Source: Haloarcula hispanica ATCC 33960
GTDB lineage: Archaea; Halobacteriota; Halobacteria; Halobacteriales; Haloarculaceae
Direction of reading: 5' to 3'
DNA: 64,000 nt
Assembly (NCBI RefSeq): GCF_000223905.1
Contig: NC_015948.1
Span: 2,914,001 to 2,978,000, forward strand
Part shown: one piece after another, positions 53,814-63,200 of the stretch
How positions within the stretch are numbered: position 1 is the first letter of the stretch
How the letters are laid out: each line of letters opens with the position of its first letter
Translations under genes and position numbers: made by a program
The notes under the pieces: generated by a model
Told to the model about the DNA's origin: nothing
Database searches by the model: none
What the model saw: only the letters and a program-made list of their open reading frames with translations

Positions 53814-54670
53814 TGTTCCTCCGTCGCTGTCTGGTCTGTGTCCTGTTCGAGTGCGCTCGCGTGAACGTGGGTTCCGCCGCCGTCAAGCGCCGAGAGAATC
53901 GGTGACTCGGCGTTGGCGTCTGCCACCACGACCTCCGATGCGCCGCCGTCGAGCGCCTCCTCGGCGGCCATGATTTTCCGGCCCATGAATCCCTCTGCAG
54001 CGTCTTCAAGAGCGTCCCAGTCGCTTGCCGTCTCGACCGATTCGATGAGCGTCGACGGGTCATCGGGGTCCGCGTAAACGCCCTCGACATCAGTGAGGAG
54101 CACCAACTGCGCATCGAGTTCGCCGGCGATGGCCGCCGCCGAGCGATCGGCGTCGGTATTCACTGGAATTACCTCACCGTCATCGTCTCCCGCCATGGGT
54201 GGCCCAGCCACCGGCGTGTACCCATCGCCGAGCAAGGTCTCCAGCAGGTCGCCGTTGACCTGCTTGATCGTGCCCGAGTGGTCGCCACGGCGAATCTTCT
54301 TCTTGCCGTCCTCGACGACCCGCACTGCGGACTTCCGCGGTCCGTAGAGCAGTTTGCCGTCGACGCCGGTGAGCCCGACCGCATCGACGCCCTCGCTCTG
54401 GAGGCCCGCGACGAGCTGGGTGTTCAGGTGACCGAAGGCCATCTCGAACACCTCCATCGTGGTCTCGTCGGTGAACCGACCGACGACGCCCGACGGCGTC
54501 TCGACGTATTCGGGCTCGACGCCGAGCCGTTCGAGCGTCTCGTCGACTTTGGTGGAGCCGCCGTGAACCACGACGACCCGCTCACCATCGGCCACTAACG
54601 ATGCCACGTCCGCAAGCGCCCCCGCAGGGTCGACCGCGCGAGCGCCACCGACTTTGATAACGACTGTCAT
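53810..54670 (-). CDS. argB: [carrier protein]-glutamate/aminoadipate kinase (ArgB/LysZ type)
   Basis: 286 residues, amino acid kinase fold: VVIKVGGARAVDP, VVVVHGGSTKVDETLERLG, and NTDADRSAAAIAGELDAQLV. It phosphorylates the gamma-carboxylate of the glutamyl residue carried by ArgW. An acidic C-terminal tail is typical of halophiles. It is 18 bases downstream of argC. Confidence 0.94.
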   Translation of the reverse strand: MTVVIKVGGARAVDPAGALADVASLVADGERVVVVHGGSTKVDETLERLGVEPEYVETPSGVVGRFTDETTMEVFEMAFGHLNTQLVAGLQSEGVDAVGLTGVDGKLLYGPRKSAVRVVEDGKKKIRRGDHSGTIKQVNGDLLETLLGDGYTPVAGPPMAGDDDGEVIPVNTDADRSAAAIAGELDAQLVLLTDVEGVYADPDDPSTLIESVETASDWDALEDAAEGFMGRKIMAAEEALDGGASEVVVADANAESPILSALDGGGTHVHASALEQDTDQTATEEQ

Positions 54671-54688
54671 AAGAACTCAGGTCAGGGG

Positions 54689-55726
54689 TTACGGTGCGCC
54701 GACGGGGTGGAGCCCCTGGAACTCCAGCCCCGCCGTCTCTTCGATGCCGAGGGCGACGTTGGCCGCGTGAACGGCCTGGCCCGCCGACCCTTTCATCATG
54801 TTGTCGATGGCCGAAAACACGACCAGTCGTTTGTTGCCGGGGTCGAGTTCGAAGCCGACCTCGGCGCGGTTCGTCCCCGCGACCGACTTGGGTTCGGGGT
54901 AGCGGTAGACGCCACCGCCGCCCGCGACGAGTTCGACGAACGGTTCGTCCTCGTACTCGCCGCGGTAGGCTCCCCAGAGGTCGCCTTTCGAGACCGGGCC
55001 CTCGGGGAAGACGTGACAGGTCGCGCTCGCGCCGCGAATCATGTCCACCGCGTGGACGGTGAAGGACACGTCGATGCCGAGGAACTGCTGGATCTCGGCC
55101 TCGTGGCGGTGTCCCGTCGGCGCGTACGGACGGACGACGCCCGAGCGCTCCGGATGCGAGGATGCCTCGCCGCCGCCGGCTCCGCCCTCGCTTGACCCGA
55201 CCTTCACGTCGACGACGACCTGCTCGTCGCCGGAGAGGATGTCGGCCTCGAACAGCGGGAGCAGGCCCAGGATGGTCGCCGTGGCGTTGCAGCCGCCGGA
55301 GGCGATGAGGTCCGCGCCCGCGAGGTTGTCGCGGTTGAGTTCCGGTAGCGCGTACTCGCTCTGGTCAAGCAGTTCCGGGCGTGTGTGGCCGTCGTACCAC
55401 TCGTCGTACTGGGCCTCCGAATCGAGCCGGAAGTCCGCCGAGAGGTCGACGACAGTGCCGGCCGCCTCCTGGAACGCGTCGATCTGTTCCATCGAGACGC
55501 CGTGGGGCGTCGCGGCGAACAGCACGTCAACCGACTCCAGGTCCGACGGCGAGGAGAAGCGCAGGTCCGAGTGGCGAAGGTTCGGGTGCGAGTGCCCGAT
55601 AGTCTTGTTCTCCTTCGAGCGGCTGGTCGCCTGTGCCAGTTCGAACTCGGGGTGACCGTCGAGGATGCGAAGCAGTTCCCCGCCGGTGAATCCGGAGCCG
55701 CCGACGACACTCGCGGTGTACGTCAT
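54689..55726 (-). CDS. argC: [carrier protein]-glutamyl-phosphate reductase (ArgC/LysY type)
   Basis: 345 residues. ASVVGGSGFTGGELLRIL is the NADP-binding loop, IASGGCNATATILGLLPL holds the catalytic cysteine, and HHPER-like SSHPERSGVVRPYAPTGHRH matches LysY. It reduces the acyl phosphate to the semialdehyde. It overlaps argX by four bases. Confidence 0.95.
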   Translation of the reverse strand: MTYTASVVGGSGFTGGELLRILDGHPEFELAQATSRSKENKTIGHSHPNLRHSDLRFSSPSDLESVDVLFAATPHGVSMEQIDAFQEAAGTVVDLSADFRLDSEAQYDEWYDGHTRPELLDQSEYALPELNRDNLAGADLIASGGCNATATILGLLPLFEADILSGDEQVVVDVKVGSSEGGAGGGEASSHPERSGVVRPYAPTGHRHEAEIQQFLGIDVSFTVHAVDMIRGASATCHVFPEGPVSKGDLWGAYRGEYEDEPFVELVAGGGGVYRYPEPKSVAGTNRAEVGFELDPGNKRLVVFSAIDNMMKGSAGQAVHAANVALGIEETAGLEFQGLHPVGAP

Positions 55727-56673
55727 GCTGTCACCTCGGCGTCAGTCTCGGTCGCCGCTTTCTGTTCGAGCCAGTCGACGACCTTCGCGGGCACGTCCAC
55801 GTCGGTGACCTCGTTCAAGGCCTTGAACTCGACGGTGTGGTTGACCTCGTGGACCGTGTAGTCCTCGAACTCGCGCGCTCGCGGCTCGTCGCCGCTCGCC
55901 TGTCCCGAGGCCTCCCGCTGGTCGGCCTCGCCTCCCTCTTCGACACCGACCTCCATCAGGTCGATACCGAGCAGGCCGCCACCGACCGCGTCGGAGGCCT
56001 TCTCGACCAGTTCCAGTGCGCGGTCGTCCAGTTCGAACTCGGCGGTCTCTGCGCCCTTGGCGGCGTTGGTGAGCCAGTGGTCCGAGGAGCGGACCATCGC
56101 CGCGATGGGCTCGCCGTCGACGGCCAGCACGCGCATGTCGCGGCCGGGCTTGTCGACGAACTCCTGGACGTAGAAGATCTTGTGCTCGTAGTGGCCGAGC
56201 GTCTCCTTGTGTTCGAGGATGGCCTCGGCGGCCGAGCGGGAGTCGATCTTCGCCATCAGGCGACCCCAGGAGCCGACGACCGGCTTGAGGACGCAGGGGT
56301 AGCCGAACTTCTCGATGGATTCCAGCGCGGCGTCCTTCGTGAACGCCACGTCGGTGTTCGGCGTCGGCACGCCCGCGGCCTCCAGCGCGAGGCTGTTGTT
56401 GACCTTGTCCGCGCAGGTGTCGGCGACCTCGGGGCCGTTGACCACGGGGACGCCGTAGGCCTTCGCGAACTTCGTCGCGTAGACGCTGCGGCTGGTCGCC
56501 AGACAGCGGTCGACGACGAGGTCCAGGTCCTCGAAGGCCTCGGGGGCCTCATGGATGTTGAACTGCTGTTTGCGAACGTCTATCTTCTCGATCTCGTGGT
56601 CGCGCTCGCGCAGTTCCGACAGCAGGAGCTTCTCGTCCCGGCGGATGCGCGAGTAGAGGAGTCCGACTTTCAT
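55723..56673 (-). CDS. argX: glutamate-[carrier protein] ligase (ArgX/LysX type), ATP-grasp
   Basis: 316 residues. MKVGLLYSRIRRDEKLLL at the N-terminus, the ATP-grasp core FGYPCVLKPVVGSWGRLM and RVLAVDGEPIAAMVR, and YTVHEVNHTVEFK near the metal site match LysX/ArgX. It attaches glutamate to the C-terminal Glu of ArgW. Residues about 243-272 are a halophile-like insert (EEGGEADQREASGQASGDEP) between DLME and the final strand, absent from thermophile enzymes. Glutamate preference is inferred. Confidence 0.93.
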   Translation of the reverse strand: MKVGLLYSRIRRDEKLLLSELRERDHEIEKIDVRKQQFNIHEAPEAFEDLDLVVDRCLATSRSVYATKFAKAYGVPVVNGPEVADTCADKVNNSLALEAAGVPTPNTDVAFTKDAALESIEKFGYPCVLKPVVGSWGRLMAKIDSRSAAEAILEHKETLGHYEHKIFYVQEFVDKPGRDMRVLAVDGEPIAAMVRSSDHWLTNAAKGAETAEFELDDRALELVEKASDAVGGGLLGIDLMEVGVEEGGEADQREASGQASGDEPRAREFEDYTVHEVNHTVEFKALNEVTDVDVPAKVVDWLEQKAATETDAEVTA

Positions 56674-56757
56674 ACTGAGTCCTCCGTGGGTTCGCGGCTC
56701 GCGGCGTCGAGCGCCACGGTCACGTACGGCGCCGAGCGCCGCGCCACCGCGAACACC

Positions 56758-56922
56758 TCACTCACCCCAGTCCTCTTCGAGCTCGGGTGCGCTGTCGAGC
56801 TCGACAGGGTCGGCGCCAACGACTTCCAGTTCGGCACCGCAGGTGGCACAGTCAACGATCTCTCCGACTTCGAGGTTGTCGTGCAGGGACACGTCCGCCC
56901 CGCACTCGATGCATTCTGCCAT
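56758..56922 (-). CDS. argW: amino-group carrier protein (LysW/ArgW)
   Basis: 54 residues. It carries two zinc knuckles (CIECGADV and CATCGAEL), an acidic surface, and the invariant C-terminus EEDWGE whose last Glu accepts the substrate. It carries intermediates between ArgX, B, C, D and E so they never go free. It opens the argW-X-C-B-D-E-F operon, 84 bases upstream of argX. Confidence 0.95.
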   Translation of the reverse strand: MAECIECGADVSLHDNLEVGEIVDCATCGAELEVVGADPVELDSAPELEEDWGE

Positions 56923-56944
56923 TGTAGTTCATCCTGTGACAGGG

Positions 56945-56962
56945 ATCCACTTAAAGCCTTCG
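56945..56962 (-). promoter_or_regulatory. TATA-like promoter of the argW operon
   Basis: GGCTTTAAG (minus strand, 56958-56950) lies about 28-34 bases before the argW ATG at 56922. The predicted transcript starts within a few bases of the start codon. AT-rich sequence continues upstream to 57060. Confidence 0.55.
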
Positions 56963-57087
56963 AACATATCAGAATAGTTTAACAAGATATACTGCCTTCT
57001 AATCGTATCAAAGCTCCAAATCCGCCACGTTTCCGAATCGTGTATCAGAAGTATGGTATAATTGTCCCGCGAGGGGACGGTGGTCGG

Positions 57088-58614
57088 TCAGACATATCGG
57101 TCCACCTCCGTCTGGCGGCGGTCAGCCGCCTGTGAAACCGCTTGCCAGCGGTCAGTCAGTGCCTCGCTGTCGGCGGCGAGTGCGTCTTCGGCTACCGACA
57201 CCTGCTCGGCGACGGCGTCGGGGGCCGGGCCACCGCGAGAGTCCCGCATCGCGACACTTTCCGCTGGGTCAAGTGCGTCCTCCAGCGCGTCGCGGTCGAC
57301 GTAGGCTGACAGAGGCTCGCCCAGCACGTCCTCGGCGACGGCCGACAGTGCCTCGTAGTCGGGCGCGTCTTCCTCGGACCCCAGACCGGCGGCGGCCTCG
57401 GCAACGACCTCGTGGGCCGTGCGGAACGGCACACCGGCCATCGCCAGCAAGTCCGCCACGCCAGTCGCCGTCGCAAAGCCATCAGTGGCTGCGGCTTCGA
57501 GCGTCTCGGCAGGCCAGTCAGCGGTTGCGACCGCGCCCGCGGCGACTGCCACGCTCTCGGTGACGCTGTCGATGGCGTCCCAAGCGTGGCGACCGGCGCG
57601 CTGCAGGTCGCGGTTGTACGCCCGGGGCTGGCCCTTCAGATTGGTCAGCAGGCCGTTCAGCCCGGCGACGGCGTCACCCGTCCGACCGCGGACCAGCTCC
57701 AGCGTGTCGGGGTTCTTCTTCTGGGGCATGATCGAGGAGGTCGAGGCGTAGTCGTCGTCGAGGGTGACGTGGCCCTTGCTCGCCATCACGACCACGTCCT
57801 CGGACAGCCCCGACAGGTTCGTCGCCAGCGTCGCGACAGCGCTGGTCGTCTCGACGAGGAAATCCCGCGTCGCCGAGGCATCCATCGAATTCTCGGCGAC
57901 GCCCTCGAACCCGAGCAACTCGGCCGTGCGCTCGCGGTCCACGTCGAAGGGCGTCCCGGCGAACGCGGCCGACCCGAGCGGGTTCTGGTTGACGCGCTCG
58001 TAGGCGTCCAGCAGGCGCGCGGTGTCGCGCTGGAGCGCCTGCTCGTAGGACAGCACCCAGTGGGCGACCGTGGTCGGCTGGGCAGGCTGGAGATGCGTGT
58101 AGCCGGGCATCACCGTCTCCCGTTCGGCGCGAGCCACGTCGATGAGTTGCTCGCGGGCACCGACGACGGTCTCGACGAGGTCCAGAACGTCTTCGCGCAG
58201 GCGGTAGCGGATGCAGGCCGCCACCTCGTCGTTGCGCGAACGGGCAGTGTGCATCTTCCCGCCGTCCGGGCCGACGCGCTCGATGACGGCGCTCTCTATC
58301 GCCTCGTGTACGTCCTCGCCGTCGGGTAGCGCGTCATGGCCCGCGTCCTCCACGTCCGCCAGCGCGGCCAGCACGTCGCCGGCCGTCTCGCGGTCGATGA
58401 TCTCCTGTTCGGCCAACATCACGACGTGGGCGCGGTCGACGGCCAAGTCGGCCGCGAAGATGCGCTCGTCGTCGGACAGCGAGGAGAGGAACGACCGGGC
58501 GGGCCCGCCCGCGAAGCGGTCGCGGCGGACGACCGTCTCGCCGCTTCGGTCGGCGTCGCCCGCTGTGGCCGCGTGGTCCGCGTCCGCCGTCTCGTGGTCC
58601 TCGCCGTCGCTCAT
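57088..58614 (-). CDS. argH: argininosuccinate lyase
   Basis: 508 residues. The fumarase-superfamily signature SSIMPQKKNPD is intact, as are KMHTARSRNDEVA and PGYTHLQPAQPTTVAHW. It splits argininosuccinate into arginine and fumarate. The N-terminal 35 residues are a highly acidic extension (SDGEDHETADADHAATAG). The gene begins 4 bases after argG. Confidence 0.96.
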   Translation of the reverse strand: MSDGEDHETADADHAATAGDADRSGETVVRRDRFAGGPARSFLSSLSDDERIFAADLAVDRAHVVMLAEQEIIDRETAGDVLAALADVEDAGHDALPDGEDVHEAIESAVIERVGPDGGKMHTARSRNDEVAACIRYRLREDVLDLVETVVGAREQLIDVARAERETVMPGYTHLQPAQPTTVAHWVLSYEQALQRDTARLLDAYERVNQNPLGSAAFAGTPFDVDRERTAELLGFEGVAENSMDASATRDFLVETTSAVATLATNLSGLSEDVVVMASKGHVTLDDDYASTSSIMPQKKNPDTLELVRGRTGDAVAGLNGLLTNLKGQPRAYNRDLQRAGRHAWDAIDSVTESVAVAAGAVATADWPAETLEAAATDGFATATGVADLLAMAGVPFRTAHEVVAEAAAGLGSEEDAPDYEALSAVAEDVLGEPLSAYVDRDALEDALDPAESVAMRDSRGGPAPDAVAEQVSVAEDALAADSEALTDRWQAVSQAADRRQTEVDRYV

Positions 58615-58618
58615 TCGC

Positions 58619-59887
58619 TTACTCCTCCGTGTCCTCAGTCGCGGCGTCAGATTGGTCGCCGCTGCCGTCCGTTACGGCAGCGCCCTTCTTCGCGTCGTCG
58701 AGGATCTTGTTCGCGAGGCGGGACTGGAAGCCGTGGTACTTCGCAACGCCGGTGGCGTCTTGCTGGGTGATCCCGCCGGAGACGTCCTCCTCGTTGAACG
58801 AGGCCGCCGACTCGCTGTAGACGGCGTAGTCGGACTCGCGGGAGACCGGGCGGCAGTGACCGCCTTCGAGTTTGACCGTGACGGTACCGGTGACGCGCTC
58901 GTTGGTGTCGTCGATGAACGCTTCGAGCGCCCCCGTCAGCGGCGCGTCGACGAGGCCCTGGTAGGCCTTCTGGGACCACTCCTGATCGACCTGGGCCTTG
59001 AACTGGCGCTCCTCCTGCGTGAGGACGAGTCCTTCGAGCGCCTCGTGGGCCGTCAGCAGCACCGTCGCGGCGGGGTGCTCGTAGTTCTCGCGGACTTTCA
59101 GCCCGAGCATGCGGTCCTCCATCATGTCCGTGCGACCGATACCGTGGGCACCCGCCTGCTCGTTGAGTTGCTCGATGAGTTTGACCCCGTCAAGTTCCTC
59201 GCCGTCAACGGCAACGGGAACGCCCTCCTCGAACGCGACCTCGACTAGTTCGGCGTCCTTGTCGGAGGGGTTGTCGGTCCACTTGTAGATGTCGTCGGAC
59301 GGGATTGTACTCGGGTCTTCGAGTTCGGAGCCTTCGATGGAGCGACTCCAGAGGTTCGTGTCGATGGAGTAGCGGCCGCCGTCGCCACCTTCGACGGGCA
59401 GGCCCTTCTCGGCGGCGTACTCGTTTTCCCATTCGCGGGTCAGTCCGAGTTCACGGACCGGTGCGATGACATCGAGGTCGGAGTCGCGCCAGACGGCCTC
59501 GAAGCGGAGTTGGTCGTTGCCCTTGCCGGTACAGCCGTGGGCGACGGCCGAGCAGCCCTCCTCTTCGGCGACTGAGAGAATGGCTTTGGCGATGACCGGG
59601 CGCGCGAGGGCGGTTCCGAGCGGGTAGCCCTGATAGTCGGCGTTAGCCTTGACGGCTTCCATACAGAGGTCAGCGAACTCCTCGGTGGCGTCGACGACGT
59701 ATTGTTCGACACCCAGCGCTTCGGCGGTCTCCTCGGCCTCCTCGAACTCGTAGTCGGGCTGGCCGACGTCAACGGTGACGCCGATGACCTCGTCGTAGCC
59801 GTACTCTTCTTTCAGCAGCGATACGCAGACTGTCGTGTCGAGCCCGCCCGAGAAGGCGAGCGCGACGGTTCCGTTTCCTTCTGGCAT
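58619..59887 (-). CDS. argG: argininosuccinate synthase
   Basis: 422 residues from ATG 59887. The ATP-pyrophosphatase loop VALAFSGGLDTTVCV and the aspartate/citrulline contacts GCTGKGNDQLRFE and YSIDTNLWSRSIEG are present. It condenses citrulline and aspartate. The longer in-frame ATG at 59941 adds 18 residues unlike the family. With argH it forms a separate unit upstream of argW. Confidence 0.96.
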   Translation of the reverse strand: MPEGNGTVALAFSGGLDTTVCVSLLKEEYGYDEVIGVTVDVGQPDYEFEEAEETAEALGVEQYVVDATEEFADLCMEAVKANADYQGYPLGTALARPVIAKAILSVAEEEGCSAVAHGCTGKGNDQLRFEAVWRDSDLDVIAPVRELGLTREWENEYAAEKGLPVEGGDGGRYSIDTNLWSRSIEGSELEDPSTIPSDDIYKWTDNPSDKDAELVEVAFEEGVPVAVDGEELDGVKLIEQLNEQAGAHGIGRTDMMEDRMLGLKVRENYEHPAATVLLTAHEALEGLVLTQEERQFKAQVDQEWSQKAYQGLVDAPLTGALEAFIDDTNERVTGTVTVKLEGGHCRPVSRESDYAVYSESAASFNEEDVSGGITQQDATGVAKYHGFQSRLANKILDDAKKGAAVTDGSGDQSDAATEDTEE

Positions 59888-60284
59888 GGATGTGTTCTGA
59901 ATTGGTTCCGTGGTGTGCCTGTCGGTTTCTCGATCGAACAACAGATCGAGTATCCCATCGAACCGACGACGATGGCGTCTAGCGACGAAACGAACCTGTC
60001 GAATGAAGAGTGAGTAGTAGTGGGCCTAGAAACGGCCCGGTCGTCGTCGTGGGGAGAAACGGAGGGACCCCTCGCTGTCCGCAGCGAGCATCGTGGAGCG
60101 AGAGGTCCGCGTCATGTACTACCTGCTGTGTGATTCGAGTACTAATAGTTTCCGTGTTAGCAGTGGCGTGTGTATGGTCCCCAGACACATGGACACAGTA
60201 GCCATCGCGTCGCCCGTAGCGGCCAGTAGCGACACGCAGACCGCTGTGTGACGAGGTTAAACAGTATCTTCGACTTCTTTTGTG
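59888..60284. promoter_or_regulatory. 397-base spacer upstream of argG
   Basis: An inverted repeat TCGATC-N8-GATCGA is at 59930-59949, 43 bases before the argG start, and is a candidate operator or leader element. A short plus-strand frame at 59972 (13 codons) is too small to accept. No tRNA-like fold or other gene is visible, and no strong TATA box for argG could be fixed. Confidence 0.35.
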
Positions 60285-61073
60285 CTATTGGCCAGCGTCG
60301 ACAGTGTCGGACCCGACGTCGGTCGGCGGCTCAGTTTCACCGCCATCGGTGGCCGTCTCGTTGGCCGGCGTGGCATCGATATCGTCTGTCCGTTCACCTG
60401 CCTGAGTTCGTTCCCGCTCGACCCCGGGACGGTCGTCTGCCTCGGAGCGGTTCACCGCATCGCCGCCACGGTCGCCGGCAGCGTCAGGTCGAGCCTGCTG
60501 TCCGACGTTCGGCCCGGCGATACCCTGTGCGATAGCGGCGACGTCCGGACCACTCAGTTCGCTCGCGCGCTGTGAGAGGGTCTTGATTGCCGCCGCGTCG
60601 ACGCCCTGCCTATCCAGGGCTTCGGCGGGGAGCTGGCTGGCGGTTTCGTTCGTTTCGTTCGCCAGTCGCTGGACGTTCTTCGTTTCGGCGTGGAGCTGTG
60701 CAGCCTTCGCCCGGTACTCGCCCTCCCTCATCGAGCCGTTCTCGCGGGCCTCGGCGAGCGCCTGCTTGCGCTGTTGGAGTTCCGCGAGCCGGGCCTCGGA
60801 GTCGTTCACCTGGTCGGCGACGACGGACGCCTTCGCGTCGTCAGTGTTCGCCTGCGCGATGCGGACCCCGAACGTCCGGGACTGGACCTCACCGTCAAGT
60901 TCGGCTTCCTGCACGCTGACGACGCCCGCCAGCTGTGCGCCGGGGGGCGTCGCGTTCTCGTCGGCCTGTTCGGTCACCGTTTCAGTCTCCTGTGCCATCG
61001 TCGCGGCGGGCACCGCGGCGAGCGTGCTCACCACGAGCACGACTGCCAGCAATACCGGAGTGGCTCGTCTCAT
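60285..61073 (-). CDS. exported coiled-coil protein of unknown function
   Basis: 262 residues from ATG 61073. A Sec-type signal peptide (MRRATPVLLAVVLVVSTLAA, then AVPAATMAQ) precedes a domain GVVSVQEAELDGEVQSRTFG, a coiled coil (about 85-150), and an acidic Gly/Asp/Thr-rich tail. It resembles haloarchaeal secreted proteins of a DUF7096-like type, which I cannot check. It lies downstream of the membrane-tethered winged-helix gene on the same strand, with a 137-base gap. Confidence 0.75.
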   Translation of the reverse strand: MRRATPVLLAVVLVVSTLAAVPAATMAQETETVTEQADENATPPGAQLAGVVSVQEAELDGEVQSRTFGVRIAQANTDDAKASVVADQVNDSEARLAELQQRKQALAEARENGSMREGEYRAKAAQLHAETKNVQRLANETNETASQLPAEALDRQGVDAAAIKTLSQRASELSGPDVAAIAQGIAGPNVGQQARPDAAGDRGGDAVNRSEADDRPGVERERTQAGERTDDIDATPANETATDGGETEPPTDVGSDTVDAGQ

Positions 61074-61210
61074 TATAGCCGTTACTTGACCACCGAACAC
61101 CCTATAAATAGGAGTCAGTGATGCCGGGTTAGCGCCGATTAAGCCGAATTAAAACCGCCCGACAGCAGTGATATGAGACGGCAGATTCCAGTAAACGGTC
61201 GGTTCCTTTA

Positions 61211-62305
61211 TCACTGGGTTTCGCCGCCGCTGTCGGCTCCGTCGCTCCCGTCACCCTCCCCACCAGTCACGTCGGTGTCCGGCAGCGTCACCACGTTCTC
61301 GCGGCCGATGCGGAACGTCTCGACTTTGTCTTCGTCGCGCAGGCCCCCGATGACCTGACTCGTCTTGGCGTCGGTCCAGTCAAGTTCGCCGGCCACCTGC
61401 TGCTGTTTGAGCCGCCCGCCGTTGGATTCGAGCAGTTGCAGGACCTGCTCCTCGTTGCTCAGGAGTTCGGCCGGTGGTGCGCCAGCGTCGGCGTCCGTCA
61501 CGGCGGCCGGCTCCGCTTCAGACTCGTCCGAGTCGACCATCGACGCCGGCGGTTCGGCCGGCTTACCGCCGCCGAGCACGCCGTACCGCCGAAGGGCATA
61601 CGCTGCGGCGGCGATACCGACCAGCGCGAGGAGTCCGCCGACGAGGAGTCCGTTCGATTCGTCCTCCCCGTCAGCGGCGTCCCCCGGACTGACGACCACT
61701 CGCGGCTCGTTTTCCCCGAACGTCTGCTGGCCGCGCCAGGTGACAGAGGCGTTCTCCCGTTCGTCGGCCTGTGGCGCGACGGAGTCAGCCTGATAGTCCG
61801 CCGGCCAGCGCACGGTCAACGAGGTCTCGCTGTCCAGAAACAGCCCCGAGAGCGCGTCGCCGATTTCGATGCGGTCGCCGGAGACGCCGGCGAAGTTCGT
61901 CCACTGGAACCGATAGGTGATGACGCCGTACGTCTGGCCGAACGTCTCCTCGCGCGCGCTCACGGTGACGTTCTCGATGGCCATCTCGCGGCCGGTCGTG
62001 TTTTCGGCTGCCCCGGCAGTGTCCTGCATCCGGTTCTCGAAGCGGTCCGTGTACGCTGCAGGGTTCGTCTGGATATCCGCTTGCAGGTCCTCGAAAGCCT
62101 GCGTGGCGTTGTCGTCGTCTAATCGGATGCGGTAGGCAACTGTCCAGTCGGCGGTCCCGTCGGGGTCCACGTCAGCAGTCATCACGACCACATCCGCGTC
62201 GACGGACTGCTGGCCGAGGCTGCCGAAACCGACTCCGGTCGCTGTCGGTACAAGCAATGCTATCGCGACGAATACGACTACTAGCGTTCCAGCGCTCCGG
62301 CCCAT
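61211..62305 (-). CDS. membrane-tethered winged-helix protein with external domain
   Basis: 364 residues. A signal or anchor (LVVVFVAIALLVPTATGVGF) is followed by an external beta-rich domain of about 190 residues (DVDPDGTADWTVAYRIRLDD; TYRFQWTNFAGVSGDRI), a single membrane helix (LLVGGLLALVGIAAAAYALR) and a cytoplasmic winged helix (LSNEEQVLQLLESNGGRLKQ; ELDWTDAKTSQVIGGLRDED). The layout suggests a one-component sensor whose DNA-binding domain stays at the membrane. Ligand and targets are unknown. Confidence 0.85.
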   Translation of the reverse strand: MGRSAGTLVVVFVAIALLVPTATGVGFGSLGQQSVDADVVVMTADVDPDGTADWTVAYRIRLDDDNATQAFEDLQADIQTNPAAYTDRFENRMQDTAGAAENTTGREMAIENVTVSAREETFGQTYGVITYRFQWTNFAGVSGDRIEIGDALSGLFLDSETSLTVRWPADYQADSVAPQADERENASVTWRGQQTFGENEPRVVVSPGDAADGEDESNGLLVGGLLALVGIAAAAYALRRYGVLGGGKPAEPPASMVDSDESEAEPAAVTDADAGAPPAELLSNEEQVLQLLESNGGRLKQQQVAGELDWTDAKTSQVIGGLRDEDKVETFRIGRENVVTLPDTDVTGGEGDGSDGADSGGETQ

Positions 62306-62462
62306 CCTACCGCGGCTATCCCCTCAGCAGGTATATCGTTTATTGCCGATTGTGTGAACTGATAGTCAGGGGCCTTACATCCCAGGCAAGTTTGGTAGTT
62401 GGACTGGATCGCCTGCCCCCATGGCCACAAGGGGTTTGCCCCGCGAGGGAATCCTATCGAGC

Positions 62463-62651
62463 ATGGACAGAGCCAAACTCGACGTGGACACTCTGCTGAA
62501 GATTGTCCTTGTCCTCATTGTGGTCTGGCTAGGGCTCGAAGTGCTCGATACAGCGCTCGGGCTGTTGACCGGCCTGCTCGGCATACTACAGCCGTTCCTC
62601 GGCGTGATTCTGATCGTCCTCATCGTCCTGTGGCTGCTCGACCGGCTGTAG
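62463..62651 (+). CDS. 62-residue membrane protein, unknown
   Basis: Start ATG 62463 (MDRAKLDVDTLLK), then two hydrophobic helices (IVLVLIVVWLGLEVL and LGVILIVLIVLWLLDRL) joined by a short leucine/glycine-rich hairpin. Such minimal two-helix proteins recur in haloarchaea. The ATG at 62421 would add a polar leader and is less likely. Confidence 0.65.
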   Translation: MDRAKLDVDTLLKIVLVLIVVWLGLEVLDTALGLLTGLLGILQPFLGVILIVLIVLWLLDRL

Positions 62652-62690
62652 GACCGCGCTCTTTTTGCCCACAGCGGACGAGCGCCCACT

Positions 62691-63200
62691 GTGTACAGCA
62701 TCAACGTCCCGCTCCCGTCGGCAGTCACGTCGCTGGCGGCCGACCTCGCGGCCGACCTGCCGCTCGCACAGCGGCGGGGACGGGGCGAGCACACGCTGGT
62801 CGCCAAGCGACTGGGCGGCGGCGACCACACGGCCTACGCACGGCTGGAAGCGCAGGGACGTGAGGCGCTTCGCGGCCAGTCGGCGTTCGAGGCACGGATT
62901 TCGGGCGTCGAGCAGTTCGAGACGGCCGTGACCGGTCCATCACCGGTGGTGTATCTCGCCGTCGAGAGCCCGGGGCTTGTCGCCCTGCACGAGCGGCTCT
63001 GCGAGCGGTTCGATCCCGTCGACGAAATGGAGGGCGACGCGTACGTCCCGCACGTAACCGTCGCCCGCGGCGGGGACCGCGACGCGGCCGCTCGGCTGGT
63101 CGAGCGGGACATCGAGCCGATCCGGTGGACCGTCGACGAACTCTCGTTCTACGACGCCGACCGGAACCATCCGGTCAGTCGGGTGTCGCTGCCGGGATAA
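62691..63200 (+). CDS. 2'-5' RNA ligase / 2H phosphoesterase family protein
   Basis: 169 residues starting GTG. The two H-x-T/S-x motifs are HTLVAK (about residue 35) and HVTVAR (about residue 120), as in LigT/YjcG-like 2H enzymes. It probably hydrolyses a cyclic phosphodiester such as a 2',3'-cyclic phosphate. It follows the small membrane protein by 39 bases. Confidence 0.85.
   Translation: MYSINVPLPSAVTSLAADLAADLPLAQRRGRGEHTLVAKRLGGGDHTAYARLEAQGREALRGQSAFEARISGVEQFETAVTGPSPVVYLAVESPGLVALHERLCERFDPVDEMEGDAYVPHVTVARGGDRDAAARLVERDIEPIRWTVDELSFYDADRNHPVSRVSLPG

Noticed and set aside
59972..60013. 13-codon ORF upstream of argG
   Set aside because: Too short, no promoter at the right distance, and no motif.
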